The notes beneath the pieces were generated by a model that made no database searches, was not told the DNA's origin, and saw only the letters and a list, made by a program, of their open reading frames with translations. Below, one piece after another: positions 45,709-55,500 of a DNA stretch of 64,000 nucleotides (position 1 is the first letter of the stretch; the number at the start of each line of letters is the position of its first letter). Made by a program: the position numbers and the translations under genes. The stretch is from contig NZ_QPHL01000015.1 in the NCBI RefSeq assembly GCF_003335675.1, positions 248,001-312,000 on the forward strand. Direction: 5' to 3'. Source of the DNA: Winogradskyella sp. KYW1333 (GTDB lineage Bacteria; Bacteroidota; Bacteroidia; Flavobacteriales; Flavobacteriaceae).

Positions 45709-46872
45709 ATGAGATTATTTTTTACACTATTCATTTTTATTTTTTCCATTGGATCTGTTGTAGCACAACAAATTAAATTATCTCCAAATGCAGAAGTATC
45801 TATACTAACTGTTGGACCTGGTAAATCGTTAAATGATGCTTTTGGACATAACGCTTTTAGGGTAACAGATAAGTCTCTTGGCATTGACGTTACTTATGGC
45901 TATGGCGAATATGACTTTGATGCACCCAATTTTTATTTAAAGTTTGCGCTAGGAAAGCTGAATTACCTAATCAGTAGACATAATTATTCTGATTTTTATA
46001 ATCATTATGTGCATTATAATCGTACTTTAAAAGAACAAGTTTTAAATTTCTCCGAAACAGAAAAACAGGCTTTATTTGATTTCTTAGAAAATAATTATAA
46101 ACCGGAAAACAGAAGATATCTTTATGATTTCTTTTTTGACAACTGTGCTACAAGAATCAGAGATGTTTCTCAATCGGTTACGGCAAATCCAATAACTTTT
46201 AATAAACCCAAAAATTTCGAACCAAAAACGTTTAGAGAATTAATTTATGAACACGTAGACAATAACAGTTGGGGAAGTTTTGGTATTGACCTAGCCTTGG
46301 GTTCTGTAATCGATCAAAATGCATCTTCTAACGAGTTCATGTTCTTACCAAAATATATCCATCAATTTTTCTTAAACGCCTCTTACAATGGACCTGATTC
46401 AATTGTAAAACGCTCATCAATTGTATATAATAAAAAACCAGAGAAAGACACTTCAAATTTTTTATTAAGTCCAATATTTATCAATAGCCTTTTAGGATTT
46501 ATTATACTATTTATAACGTTTAGAAATCATAAAAACCATTCTAGAAGTAAATGGTTAGATATTGCTTTATTTAGTGTAACCAGTATTGTGGGTATTTTAT
46601 TATTCTTACTATGGTTTGCTACAGACCACAGTGCCACCGCTAATAATTACAACCTCCTTTGGGCATTTCCATTAAATTTTATATTAATTGGTCAAGTAGT
46701 AAAAAATAGAATGAAAAATTGGGTAAAGGGATATTTAAAATTCTTAATTATTATGCTTTGCTTAATGACACTTCATTGGCTCATAGGCGTGCAAGTTTTC
46801 GCTGTGGGACTGATTCCTCTAATTATCACTTTATGCGTTCGTTATTTTTATTTATTACGATGCTTCAAGTAA
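45709..46872 (+). CDS. DUF4105 (Lnb-like N-terminal) membrane protein
   Basis: 387 residues. Signal peptide 1-19 ('GSVVAQ'), then a periplasmic domain of the DUF4105 family (about 25-190): 'LTVGPGKSLNDAFGHNAFRV', 'YGYGEYDF', and 'NYDFFFDNCATRIRDV'-like segment (here 'LYDFFFDNCATRIRDV') with conserved His, Asn and Cys as in papain/NlpC-like folds. Five membrane segments fill residues about 255-385. The family is common in Bacteroidota; a hydrolase role for the first domain is plausible but not shown. It follows the PorV-like gene by 2 bases and is tail to tail (3 bases) with the sugar transferase gene. Confidence 0.85.
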   Translation: MRLFFTLFIFIFSIGSVVAQQIKLSPNAEVSILTVGPGKSLNDAFGHNAFRVTDKSLGIDVTYGYGEYDFDAPNFYLKFALGKLNYLISRHNYSDFYNHYVHYNRTLKEQVLNFSETEKQALFDFLENNYKPENRRYLYDFFFDNCATRIRDVSQSVTANPITFNKPKNFEPKTFRELIYEHVDNNSWGSFGIDLALGSVIDQNASSNEFMFLPKYIHQFFLNASYNGPDSIVKRSSIVYNKKPEKDTSNFLLSPIFINSLLGFIILFITFRNHKNHSRSKWLDIALFSVTSIVGILLFLLWFATDHSATANNYNLLWAFPLNFILIGQVVKNRMKNWVKGYLKFLIIMLCLMTLHWLIGVQVFAVGLIPLIITLCVRYFYLLRCFK

Positions 46873-46875
46873 ATA

Positions 46876-48270
46876 CTACCGTCCTCTATAATAAATAATG
46901 GTACTAAAGGTTTTAATAAAAATATTTAAATCAATAAATAGCCCCCTGTGTTTAATGTAATACAGGTCGTATTGAAGTTTATCAGTACTATCATCAATCG
47001 AAGAGCCATATCTCGCATTAACCTGCGCCCAACCCGTTAAACCGGGCTTAATGATATGGCGTATTTCATAAAATGGGACAGTCTCGGACAATTGATTTAC
47101 AAAAAATGGACGTTCTGGTCGAGGTCCTATGATATTCATCTCTCCTTTTAAAATATTCCAAAATTGAGGAATTTCATCTAATCGTGAATTGCGTAAAAAT
47201 CGACCAAAAGGTGTGACTCTTTTATCATTTTTATCTGCCCATTTTGCACCATTATACTCCGCATGAACTACCATAGTTCTTAATTTAAATATTTTAAATG
47301 GCACTCCATTTTTACCGATACGCTTTTGTTTATAAAATAAAGGGCCTTTGTTGGCGAAGATATTTCCTAATACTACAATAGGTAGTATACAAATCATTAT
47401 CATCAAACCAATAATTGAAAATATAATATCACTTACTCTACGGATGAAGCGATATAATTTATTTTCATTGTTTCTGCTATATGGTAAATATTTATAGAAA
47501 TCGTCACCAACAAACTGAAGCGGTACTTTTTTGAGTAATTCTTCATAAACTTGGGTATAGTCTCTTACTTTATATCCTTGCTCTACAAGTAATATTAAAT
47601 TTTCATATACTTGAGACATCATCTCGTTATCGTTAAACCTTGCCACGATTATTTCAGATATATCATTATTTAAAATCACCTGTTCAATAGTATCAAATTG
47701 AAATTCTATTAAGCCTTTATATTTAATCGCATCCTTTTTACTAGGTTCGCTGTTGAGAAAACCAACTATCTTATAATTAGGATCAGATCTCTGAATAGTC
47801 TTCACGAGACTATCAACATTACCAATATCTGCAATTAATAATACTTTTTTATAAAAACGAGGGGATTCAATAAATTGTATATAACAAACACGCCACAACA
47901 AAACTGGAATGCATAAGGTCAAGTAAAAATATACTATAAATGTACGTTGTTCAGGAAGGACTGGGGTTACATAAGGGGTAGATAAGTAAAAAAGAGCAAC
48001 AAAAAAAGATGAAACAATTAAATTTTTTGCGGTACTATCTAATTTACTAGCCTTTTGTAAATCATAAAGCTCAAAAATAGTATGTACAATTGTAATATAA
48101 ATTCCGAGTACAACAACATGTAGCGTATGTTGTTTATTTAAAATTAAATACTCATATGAAAAAACAATTGCCAATAACCTTATACCTAGAAAAATAGCCA
48201 ACAAATCGATGAGTCTCAGTAATATCTTACGCTCAGAAACTTCAAAATGTATGCTTTTTTTATGGGTCAT
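46876..48270 (-). CDS. Undecaprenyl-phosphate sugar phosphotransferase (WcaJ/WbaP type)
   Basis: 464 residues. Five membrane helices at the N terminus (about 15-145), a nucleotide-binding-like middle domain, and the catalytic bacterial sugar transferase domain at about 265-464: 'YKQKRIGKNGVPFKIFKLRT', 'RVTPFGRFLRNSRLDEIPQF', 'NILKGEMNIIGPRPERPFF', 'IKPGLTGWAQVNARYG'. It places the first sugar-1-phosphate on undecaprenyl phosphate at the cytoplasmic face and so starts each polysaccharide repeat. It is the last gene of the glycan locus, 145 bases after the GT4 at 48416. The sugar cannot be told. Confidence 0.94.
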   Translation of the reverse strand: MTHKKSIHFEVSERKILLRLIDLLAIFLGIRLLAIVFSYEYLILNKQHTLHVVVLGIYITIVHTIFELYDLQKASKLDSTAKNLIVSSFFVALFYLSTPYVTPVLPEQRTFIVYFYLTLCIPVLLWRVCYIQFIESPRFYKKVLLIADIGNVDSLVKTIQRSDPNYKIVGFLNSEPSKKDAIKYKGLIEFQFDTIEQVILNNDISEIIVARFNDNEMMSQVYENLILLVEQGYKVRDYTQVYEELLKKVPLQFVGDDFYKYLPYSRNNENKLYRFIRRVSDIIFSIIGLMIMICILPIVVLGNIFANKGPLFYKQKRIGKNGVPFKIFKLRTMVVHAEYNGAKWADKNDKRVTPFGRFLRNSRLDEIPQFWNILKGEMNIIGPRPERPFFVNQLSETVPFYEIRHIIKPGLTGWAQVNARYGSSIDDSTDKLQYDLYYIKHRGLFIDLNIFIKTFSTIIYYRGR

Positions 48271-48415
48271 TTTATGAACTTGGGGAGGCCTTTGTTTACT
48301 TTGATTTAAAAATAACTTGTTTACTGCAATTTAATTTATTTACTGCTAACAACTAAATTTACGATACTATTTTTTTGTTATCCTAATTAAATTTTACTTA
48401 TCTAATATATTTGAC

Positions 48416-49423
48416 TTAAACCAATACTTGTTGCCATTTGCAACTGATTTTATCCCAATCAAAATCTTCTACCTTAGATCTCGCATTTTTTGATATTAAT
48501 TTTCTTAAATCAACATCATTACAAATTTCTAGTATAGCATCGCTCATTTTCTTGGCATCATTAGGAGGTACTAATATCCCTTCCTTCTTATCCTGTATTA
48601 AATAGGATATACCACCAACGTTAGTTGAGACCACAGGTAAACCAAGTGCCATGGCTTCAATAACACTTACCGGAGTATTATCAATATTTGTGGTATTTAT
48701 AAATATATTATGAGACTTGGATAGATTGATCCAATCTTTTTTTGATAGTTTACCAGTAAACTTAACATCTAATTTTTTTTCTGTTGCAAGCGCCTTTGTC
48801 CTTTGCATTGAACCATCAACTTCAGGACCAACCATGGTAAGATTAGAGTTTAATCCCTTACTTTTCAATTCTTCTAATACCAACAAAGCCAATTCTGGAT
48901 TATATATTGATGAAAATGACCTTACCCATAGAAGATTAAGATTATTGATTTCCCTTTGTCTGTAAGTATAATTATCAATTTCTATGCTATTGGGGATAAA
49001 ACACAAATTATCATAACCGTATTTTAAAAATATAGACTCTAGAAACTTGGAAGGTGCTACTAATTTGTTTGCATTACTAAACAATAATTTACTTAATCTA
49101 GAATTATGGATTAGTCGTTTCTCCAAATTTCCTCCATGCAATATTGGTATGTATTTTATTCGTAAGAGTCTACAAAATTGACTGACTACCAAAGCATAAT
49201 AAAAATTATGAGTACTGTATGTATCAATTAAAACGTAATCTGTTCTTTTATTAAATTTAATCACAGACCAAACCATATCTAATAATCTCAATATCTTGTT
49301 GGACTTATTGGAAGCAATATTAACATTACAAAATTCACTTAGTTGATCTCCCAGTGTATCTATAGTAGTACTAGTATTACCTTTTTGTGCTAAGGCGTTT
49401 CCTATGTATAAGACGTTTGTCAT
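48416..49423 (-). CDS. Glycosyltransferase family 4
   Basis: 335 residues, GT-B fold. The start 'MTNVLYIGNALAQKGNTSTT' forms the donor-side glycine-rich loop; the C-terminal half shows 'VSVIEAMALGLPVVSTNVGG', the GT4 Glu-x7-Glu-like donor site, and 'GILVPPNDAKKMSDAI'. It should be a retaining enzyme that adds a sugar to the lipid-linked repeat in the cytoplasm. Its first 47 bases overlap out of frame with the end of the Wzy-like gene. Donor and acceptor unknown. Confidence 0.88.
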   Translation of the reverse strand: MTNVLYIGNALAQKGNTSTTIDTLGDQLSEFCNVNIASNKSNKILRLLDMVWSVIKFNKRTDYVLIDTYSTHNFYYALVVSQFCRLLRIKYIPILHGGNLEKRLIHNSRLSKLLFSNANKLVAPSKFLESIFLKYGYDNLCFIPNSIEIDNYTYRQREINNLNLLWVRSFSSIYNPELALLVLEELKSKGLNSNLTMVGPEVDGSMQRTKALATEKKLDVKFTGKLSKKDWINLSKSHNIFINTTNIDNTPVSVIEAMALGLPVVSTNVGGISYLIQDKKEGILVPPNDAKKMSDAILEICNDVDLRKLISKNARSKVEDFDWDKISCKWQQVLV

Positions 49424-50771
49424 TTTGAATATTTAATAGTGCCAATGCATATATAAAGCCTGGGGCTGCAATACGCATTGCTGAATGGTTTATAGTTGCA
49501 AACCAAAATCCAAGCATTGCATAAAAGAAAATATTTTTATTGTTTTTTACTCGGTATAATAATGGCTTAAAACCTAAAATCAATAAAATTATAAATGCAA
49601 AAGAACCGTGTTCTGAGAGAAGTCTACTAATCTCATTATGGGATGCAATTATATCCTCTCCATTTTTAATTCTAAGTTCTTTGGCGCCATTAGCACCAAC
49701 TCCCAAAATAGGATTTTGAAAGAACCCTTCTAAATCGCTCTTAAAAATATATAAGCGTCCAGTAGCGATATCCTCTTTTTCGCGACCAAGAGCATCTTGA
49801 TTGGCATAACGTTTTTCTATGAGACCATCCGTCTGGTTCGAGGTATACAGCCATATTAAAGGGCCTAATAAAACAATTAATAAAAAAGAAAAAACAATAT
49901 TTCCCTTCATTTTAAGTGTTGATCTTTGATATAAGAAGAGCAAAAAAACAGCAATCATTGCTAATGCTACTAATATTCCTCCCCTACTAAACGTGATGAT
50001 TCCTCTGTAACTCACCGCTATTAACAGTATGGTGTTTAAAATTTTTAACCACAATGTTGGTGATTTCATAAAAAGCCTAACTGTTAATGTAAACATACCT
50101 AAACCAAGTACTGTAGCCACTTGATTTGGCCCAAAACCCCCTGAGGCCGCAAAGTTAGAACTCGTACCACTAAGTACATCCCTTATACTTGGATTATATA
50201 AAAATAAATAGGTTGTCATTGAAATTATAGGTAAGCTCAAATATTTAAAAGCTTCTAAAAAATCTCGCATTACTATTTTTTTATCAAATAAATATAATGC
50301 CGAAAACCCAAGACAAACGGGACCACTCAGTACAAATGCAATATTTGTTCTTAAGTTACTACCATAATTTAAATTTAATATTGCAACTACTATAGAAGGT
50401 GCCAATAAAATTAAATAGATAAGATAGGGATAAGCCCTATTGGAAATATAACTCGTAACCAAGCCTGTAAGCATAAAAAGAATAACCAAATACTTCACCC
50501 CCTCATAAAAAAAGGTAGCAGAGGTCATTCTAAACAATACCTCTGCACCGACCATATAGCTACAGGCTAAAATAATCTCTAAGGGTTTATTACCTGGTGT
50601 CGCATTAAATATCCTGTAAAGAAAAAATAGGATTGTAGCTATAAATATTACTTTTGATAATACAGGAATTATATTAATAACCACACCCAAAGCAATATGC
50701 ATAATAATTAGAGCTATATAATTTTCTCTGTTATTAATGTTATAGTTATGAACAATAGATCTCTTATCCAA
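49377..50771 (-). CDS. O-antigen polymerase/ligase-like membrane protein (Wzy/WaaL type)
   Basis: 464 residues with about eleven membrane segments and a large periplasmic loop near residues 315-385 ('SNQTDGLIEKRYANQDALGR', 'GVGANGAKELRI', 'ASHNEISRLLSEHGSFAF'), the Wzy_C pattern shared by O-antigen ligases and some polymerases. 'ASHNEISRLLSEHG' holds the conserved His. Within this locus it is best taken as the polymerase of the repeat unit; a ligase role cannot be excluded. Overlaps the next gene downstream by 47 bases and the one upstream by 8. Confidence 0.85.
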   Translation of the reverse strand: MDKRSIVHNYNINNRENYIALIIMHIALGVVINIIPVLSKVIFIATILFFLYRIFNATPGNKPLEIILACSYMVGAEVLFRMTSATFFYEGVKYLVILFMLTGLVTSYISNRAYPYLIYLILLAPSIVVAILNLNYGSNLRTNIAFVLSGPVCLGFSALYLFDKKIVMRDFLEAFKYLSLPIISMTTYLFLYNPSIRDVLSGTSSNFAASGGFGPNQVATVLGLGMFTLTVRLFMKSPTLWLKILNTILLIAVSYRGIITFSRGGILVALAMIAVFLLFLYQRSTLKMKGNIVFSFLLIVLLGPLIWLYTSNQTDGLIEKRYANQDALGREKEDIATGRLYIFKSDLEGFFQNPILGVGANGAKELRIKNGEDIIASHNEISRLLSEHGSFAFIILLILGFKPLLYRVKNNKNIFFYAMLGFWFATINHSAMRIAAPGFIYALALLNIQNDKRLIHRKRLSTKR

Positions 50772-51846
50772 GCTTAGTTAATTTTTTATAAATTTTCAAT
50801 AATTCACCTTTAATAGCATTAGATGTAAATTGTGATTGAATATGTTTTTTTAAATATAGTCCCGATGCTTTTCTATTAGTCTCATGCGCAATGTAATACA
50901 TTAGAGCCTTGGATAGCGCCTTAGAATCATTACTCGGAATCAATTGCCCCATTTTATCTGAAGTGATTACCAATTCACAGTTTCCAACATGAGTCGCGAT
51001 AACCGGCAAACCCAAAAAACCATATTCCAATAAAGTAATAGGCAAACCTTCTGATTTTGAAGATAATACACCTATATCAGATTGTTTAATAATGTTTTTT
51101 ATATCTGACCTACTATCATAAAAATAAATTACCTCTTCTAAATTATTTGCACTGACATACTGTTTTATTTCACGGGAATAATCATCCTTAAAATCGAGGC
51201 CTACACAATGTAATGTCCAATCTGGATACATTTTGTTTACTAGAAGCATCGCACTAAACAAATTTAAATGATCTTTCTGGGGTCTTAAGTTAGCCAAACA
51301 TAAAATACGTTTGCCAGAATTTCCTTTAAGCATAGTGGAAGGACTACAATTATCTAGAGTTACAATATTGGGTAAATATCTAATATTTTCACACCATGTT
51401 TTAGCAGATGCCCAATCTAATAACTTTTGATTAACCACAATTATTTGGTTAAATAATAGGGAACAATACTTAATGAATAAAACAGGTCGTTTAGCAAGTG
51501 ATTCACTTTTACCATAATGATCATGCCATATAATTTTTAGTTTTGGATAACAGCATTTTATCACGGTTGCAAAAAAGAAAGATGTAGCATGTGCATGTAC
51601 TACAGTTATCTTGTTCTTTTTTATGAATGATAGAAATTTTGCAATAGCCCTAAAATCAATTATATATTTCCTATTTAAAAAAAGATAACCTACCTCATCA
51701 TTTAAAGTGGCTTTGAGTAGACCTTCTCCTCTTGTTGTACACAAATAAGAACCCTTCATATCTTTCGTCAATAGATTGGCATATGATACCGCCAAACGTT
51801 CGGCACCTCCTGTATTGAGTGTATCTATTAATTGTACAACTCTCAT
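50764..51846 (-). CDS. Glycosyltransferase family 4
   Basis: 360 residues. N-terminal half begins 'RVVQLIDTLNTGGAERLAVS', the classic GT4 start, with 'VHAHATSFF' after the second strand. C-terminal half: 'RILCLANLRPQKDHLNLFSA', 'SDIGVLSSKSEGLPITLLEY' and 'GLPVIATHVGNCELV' (donor site). A retaining enzyme that adds one sugar of the repeat. It overlaps its neighbours by 4 and 8 bases (ATGA-type coupling). Confidence 0.92.
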   Translation of the reverse strand: MRVVQLIDTLNTGGAERLAVSYANLLTKDMKGSYLCTTRGEGLLKATLNDEVGYLFLNRKYIIDFRAIAKFLSFIKKNKITVVHAHATSFFFATVIKCCYPKLKIIWHDHYGKSESLAKRPVLFIKYCSLLFNQIIVVNQKLLDWASAKTWCENIRYLPNIVTLDNCSPSTMLKGNSGKRILCLANLRPQKDHLNLFSAMLLVNKMYPDWTLHCVGLDFKDDYSREIKQYVSANNLEEVIYFYDSRSDIKNIIKQSDIGVLSSKSEGLPITLLEYGFLGLPVIATHVGNCELVITSDKMGQLIPSNDSKALSKALMYYIAHETNRKASGLYLKKHIQSQFTSNAIKGELLKIYKKLTKLG

Positions 51847-52964
51847 TTTTTCAAAAGATCTTTAATTTCATTATCGAAACGATTGAGCGTGTATTGTCTT
51901 GACCAATTAAAGGCATTCTCTATTTTAGAGGCATATAGTGCTTCATCTTTAATATAATTTTCAATTTCTTTAACAGTGGCATGTACATTGTCTTGTACCA
52001 AACTGCCTCTAGAACCCATATCCAACATCTCTGGCACACAAGAAACCGCTGTACTTACGGGTAAGCATTTCCAAAACATAGCTTCTGCTATAGCCTTAGG
52101 CCAACCCTCAGATTTTGACATAATTACTAAAAAGTGAGCTTTTTGATAGGCATTTTTAAGCGTTGCCTTATCCTTGTTACCGTGCAGAGTGATATGTTTT
52201 GATAGATTATTTTTAGAAATATAGTCTTCAATTATATTGCGCTGCGGTCCTTCACCATAAATATCTAAATACACATTATAATCTAACTTAATCAACTCAT
52301 TAATCCCTTTTACTGTCAACAACGGTTGCTTACCTTCACTCAATGTACCAACAAATAATAAGTTTAATGTACCGTTTAGTGATTTAGTGTTTATTGATTC
52401 CTTTTCGGACTCTAGATATGAAGCCGTAAAAAAAGATTTGATATTGTGGGTGTGATTGTTCCATTTGCCATAAACTAAAACTGTCATACGTCTCGTCAAA
52501 AACGTATTATTTAAAATCCATTTTTGTACCTTATAACTGAGGGGTTGCTTGGATTTTGGATCCCAGTTACCTGCGTACTTGGCTGTTTTTATTTTTTTTG
52601 GAAAGCATATTTGAACCAAGCTTCCTAACAGTCCAATATTTCCTGGACAACGTAAATGGATATGGTCAGCTTTTTTACATGCTTTGAAAATAGTTAACAA
52701 AATAATTGGCAATTTGAAAAATGATATGATTGCCTTTTGTATTGAAGTAAATTCTACTTGAGGTATTTTATTTATGCTTAGGTCATCATGTTTATAAGGT
52801 ATATCAATTGGAGATAGCCCTTCTCGTTCAATTAAAGGTGCAATAATTTCTACAGCATCCACATGCTTTAACCATAAGTTCATTTCTTGTATATATGGTG
52901 CATAGCCAGCATAATTAACCCCTGATTTTTTATGGAGTACATGTGTTATGATTAGAAACCTCAT
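51843..52964 (-). CDS. Glycosyltransferase family 4
   Basis: 373 residues. The N-terminal domain has 'FLIITHVLHKKSGVNYAGYA' and 'HIHLRCPGNIGLLGSLV'; the C-terminal donor domain has 'LLFVGTLSEGKQPLLTVKGI', 'LDIYGEGPQRNIIEDYI', 'SEGWPKAIAEAMFWKCLPV'. The second acidic residue of the donor site is present (Glu in 'AIAEAM'). Coupled by 4-base overlaps on both sides. Specificity unknown. Confidence 0.92.
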   Translation of the reverse strand: MRFLIITHVLHKKSGVNYAGYAPYIQEMNLWLKHVDAVEIIAPLIEREGLSPIDIPYKHDDLSINKIPQVEFTSIQKAIISFFKLPIILLTIFKACKKADHIHLRCPGNIGLLGSLVQICFPKKIKTAKYAGNWDPKSKQPLSYKVQKWILNNTFLTRRMTVLVYGKWNNHTHNIKSFFTASYLESEKESINTKSLNGTLNLLFVGTLSEGKQPLLTVKGINELIKLDYNVYLDIYGEGPQRNIIEDYISKNNLSKHITLHGNKDKATLKNAYQKAHFLVIMSKSEGWPKAIAEAMFWKCLPVSTAVSCVPEMLDMGSRGSLVQDNVHATVKEIENYIKDEALYASKIENAFNWSRQYTLNRFDNEIKDLLKK

Positions 52965-53956
52965 CGTTGAATTTTTGGCTTGTTAAATAGCAAAGAAAAC
53001 CATCCGAACAATCTTCCAATAGATTCTGTTAGTGCTTCATGTCTATTCTTTGTTGTAACAACATTTAAAAACCTAAGTTTCATCAGCAATATAAAAGTAA
53101 GATTCCATTTTATTCTATCCTTAAGTCCGGGTTTTGGATACTTCACTCTCCATACATACCACCCATTTCTTGCTACCATCTTTCCATACTGATATTTGTT
53201 TGGTCTTCCCTGTGCATCATGATGATGTTCTAATTGAGCAGCAGTATTTACGAATAACTTTCCCAATTTAGATAATCGCAGTGTAAAATCGGTGTCTTCA
53301 TAAAGCCCATAGCCTTCAAAATAAGTTGAAAATTTTATCTTATCAAATACTTCTTTTTTAAAAGATGAAACTCCACCCATAATTAATTCCACTTCATAAA
53401 TTTTACCCGAAGGTGGTAAGAACCCAATAGAGCGTCCATGTGAAAATGAGGGCAAAAACCCTGGCTTACTATCTGGTAATAGCCCAAACTTGCCTCTAAT
53501 CTTAAATCTAGATGGCTCTTTTCGCATCCATCCGTCATAATAAAAATTAGATGGATTACGGCTCCTGTCAGATTTCATCCAATTCACTTCATTAGTAATA
53601 TATCCTCCAACAGCTAAGGCATTTTGATGGATTTTGTAAGTTGAAATTAACTCTTTGAAATAGTTTTCCTCTAAGATGATATCATCATCTAAAAAGCAAA
53701 TAATTTCACAATCATTTGATATTTGTTGAATCCCAAAATTACGTTGTCTTGTTAATCCCCTTTGGTCATTATTTACTTTAAAATACTTTAGATTATTAAA
53801 AGGTTTTACTTTTAAAATTTGTTCAGTTTCAATATTTGTAGAGCCATCAATGATTAAAATTTCATTAGGAGATAAGGTTTGAGTTTTAATCGAGTTTAGC
53901 AACCTTAACAAAGGTTGTGCTCTCATGTATGTGCATATAACTAGTGAAAAATTCAT
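52961..53956 (-). CDS. Glycosyltransferase family 2
   Basis: 331 residues, GT-A fold. 'FSLVICTYMRAQPLLRLLNS' opens the nucleotide site; the metal-binding DxD appears as 'IICFLDDDIILEENYF'; 'ELIMGGVSSFKKEVFDKI' and 'GLYEDTDFTLRL' with the catalytic acidic pair (ED) follow. An inverting enzyme adding one sugar of the repeat. The C-terminal 60 residues are basic and may touch the membrane. Overlaps neighbours by 4 and 1 bases. Confidence 0.93.
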   Translation of the reverse strand: MNFSLVICTYMRAQPLLRLLNSIKTQTLSPNEILIIDGSTNIETEQILKVKPFNNLKYFKVNNDQRGLTRQRNFGIQQISNDCEIICFLDDDIILEENYFKELISTYKIHQNALAVGGYITNEVNWMKSDRSRNPSNFYYDGWMRKEPSRFKIRGKFGLLPDSKPGFLPSFSHGRSIGFLPPSGKIYEVELIMGGVSSFKKEVFDKIKFSTYFEGYGLYEDTDFTLRLSKLGKLFVNTAAQLEHHHDAQGRPNKYQYGKMVARNGWYVWRVKYPKPGLKDRIKWNLTFILLMKLRFLNVVTTKNRHEALTESIGRLFGWFSLLFNKPKIQR

Positions 53957-55500
53957 TAGCTGTCAGAGTTTTTTAGCTTATTAGCCCAATACATACTTTT
54001 TTTCCAACGTTTTCTCATATTAACAAAATAGGAAAACATTTTCTTGTTCTTTTGCCTGTTAAAAAACTTGATAAACAAAATTGTCTTATATCCTAAAATT
54101 TGCTTCTTGGTTTGGTTTTTTAAATTGAACAACATAATGGTTGGCGAAGGCTTAGGTTGTATTTCGTCATCTTGCCAAGGTTGAATAACTTCTGTTCTAA
54201 AACCTCCCAGAGGTGCTTTTAAATGCAATAGACTACACTTACTAATATAACCAATATCTTCACCTAAATTTCTAATCTGCATGCCATAATCTCCATCTTC
54301 ACCAAAACCGTTTTCAAAAGCAATATCAAACCTAATTTGTTCGGCAATACTTTTTGAAATAATACTGCATCCTGAACCAAATGTATTCCATTGCAACGTG
54401 GGCTTTTCGATTATTTTATCTTCTTTTCTCATACAGCTCAAAGTAGCTGCTTTTAAACCATAAGAAGCCATCTCCTTTAGGGCATTTTCTAAAATATTTT
54501 TTTCAAACCTTATATCATCATCAGCCATGAAAATCCAATCAGACTCTATTTGTTGTAGTGCCATATTTCTAGCATTACAAGCACCAGTTTTATTAATAAA
54601 CGTATGTTTTATTAGAAAAGGCCATGATTGATTTTGTAAATAGTCTAGTTTTGATTTACTTCCTTTATCTGGATTTTGTTCAACAATAATCACATTCTTT
54701 GGCACTACTGTTTGATTTGCTAAATCTTTTAAAACATCGTATAAATATTGCTTCCTACCAATGGTTGGAATTATAACATCAATACTATTAATTGTACTAA
54801 TACTTTTACTAGTAACAATTTTTAAATCTTCAAAATTTGGTTTATAATCTTTTCTAGAAGTAAAAAAAGACCTTAAAAAAGGTAGTACTAACAATCTTTT
54901 TTCATACACCAAGCAATTAAAAAAAGTTAAGAAAGTCCATCTACTTTTATAATGCGCTTTAATAAACCTAAAAAGCACATATTTTGATGGTTTGAAAGGT
55001 TTTGGAGCTATCTTGTTGTTAATTAGAAGTTTGGGTGAAGAATAGCAAAATAATCCATTATTCATACCTCTTTTGGCAATAGAATTTAAAACATAACTAA
55101 ATGTTTCACTTTTATAATCGTTTTTATTGTAACTAGACAAAACATCAGAATTTACGCCACCAATACAACTACTCATTAACCATGTTGGGTAAGTGACTTT
55201 TTTATTCACGTTTATAAAAGGGGATGATTCCACATAGCCTATACGTTTACCTATATAATAAGAATCTTTTGTATTAAAAGAAGCCATTATTAACTTATGA
55301 TGAAATATATTGTTGAATTCACTTTCGTTTATATAATCTTTTAAATCATCATGACACCATACTATAAGGGTATTCTCATACCGCTTTCCAATATCAAAAA
55401 AAACCTCAAATAAATTCCTGCTTCCAGCTTGAATCTCCTCTTTTGAATTATAATCAAAAACGTTGACAACCTTATTATCCTTATGTAATATTACAATCAT
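53956..55500 (-). CDS. Glycosyltransferase family 2 with a long N-terminal domain
   Basis: 514 residues, larger than its neighbours. The catalytic GT-A domain is at about 240-470: 'IDVIIPTIGRKQYLYDVLKD', 'NKTGACNARNMALQQIESDW', the DxD motif 'IFMADDDIRFEKNI', 'GFGEDGDYGMQI' with the ED pair. Residues 1-235 lack a DxD but hold 'SSCIGGVNSDVL', which recalls the acceptor part of GT2 enzymes, so this part may be a decayed second GT-A domain. The end is strongly basic. Coupled to the GT4 upstream (4 bases) and the GT2 downstream (1 base). Confidence 0.88.
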   Translation of the reverse strand: MIVILHKDNKVVNVFDYNSKEEIQAGSRNLFEVFFDIGKRYENTLIVWCHDDLKDYINESEFNNIFHHKLIMASFNTKDSYYIGKRIGYVESSPFINVNKKVTYPTWLMSSCIGGVNSDVLSSYNKNDYKSETFSYVLNSIAKRGMNNGLFCYSSPKLLINNKIAPKPFKPSKYVLFRFIKAHYKSRWTFLTFFNCLVYEKRLLVLPFLRSFFTSRKDYKPNFEDLKIVTSKSISTINSIDVIIPTIGRKQYLYDVLKDLANQTVVPKNVIIVEQNPDKGSKSKLDYLQNQSWPFLIKHTFINKTGACNARNMALQQIESDWIFMADDDIRFEKNILENALKEMASYGLKAATLSCMRKEDKIIEKPTLQWNTFGSGCSIISKSIAEQIRFDIAFENGFGEDGDYGMQIRNLGEDIGYISKCSLLHLKAPLGGFRTEVIQPWQDDEIQPKPSPTIMLFNLKNQTKKQILGYKTILFIKFFNRQKNKKMFSYFVNMRKRWKKSMYWANKLKNSDS

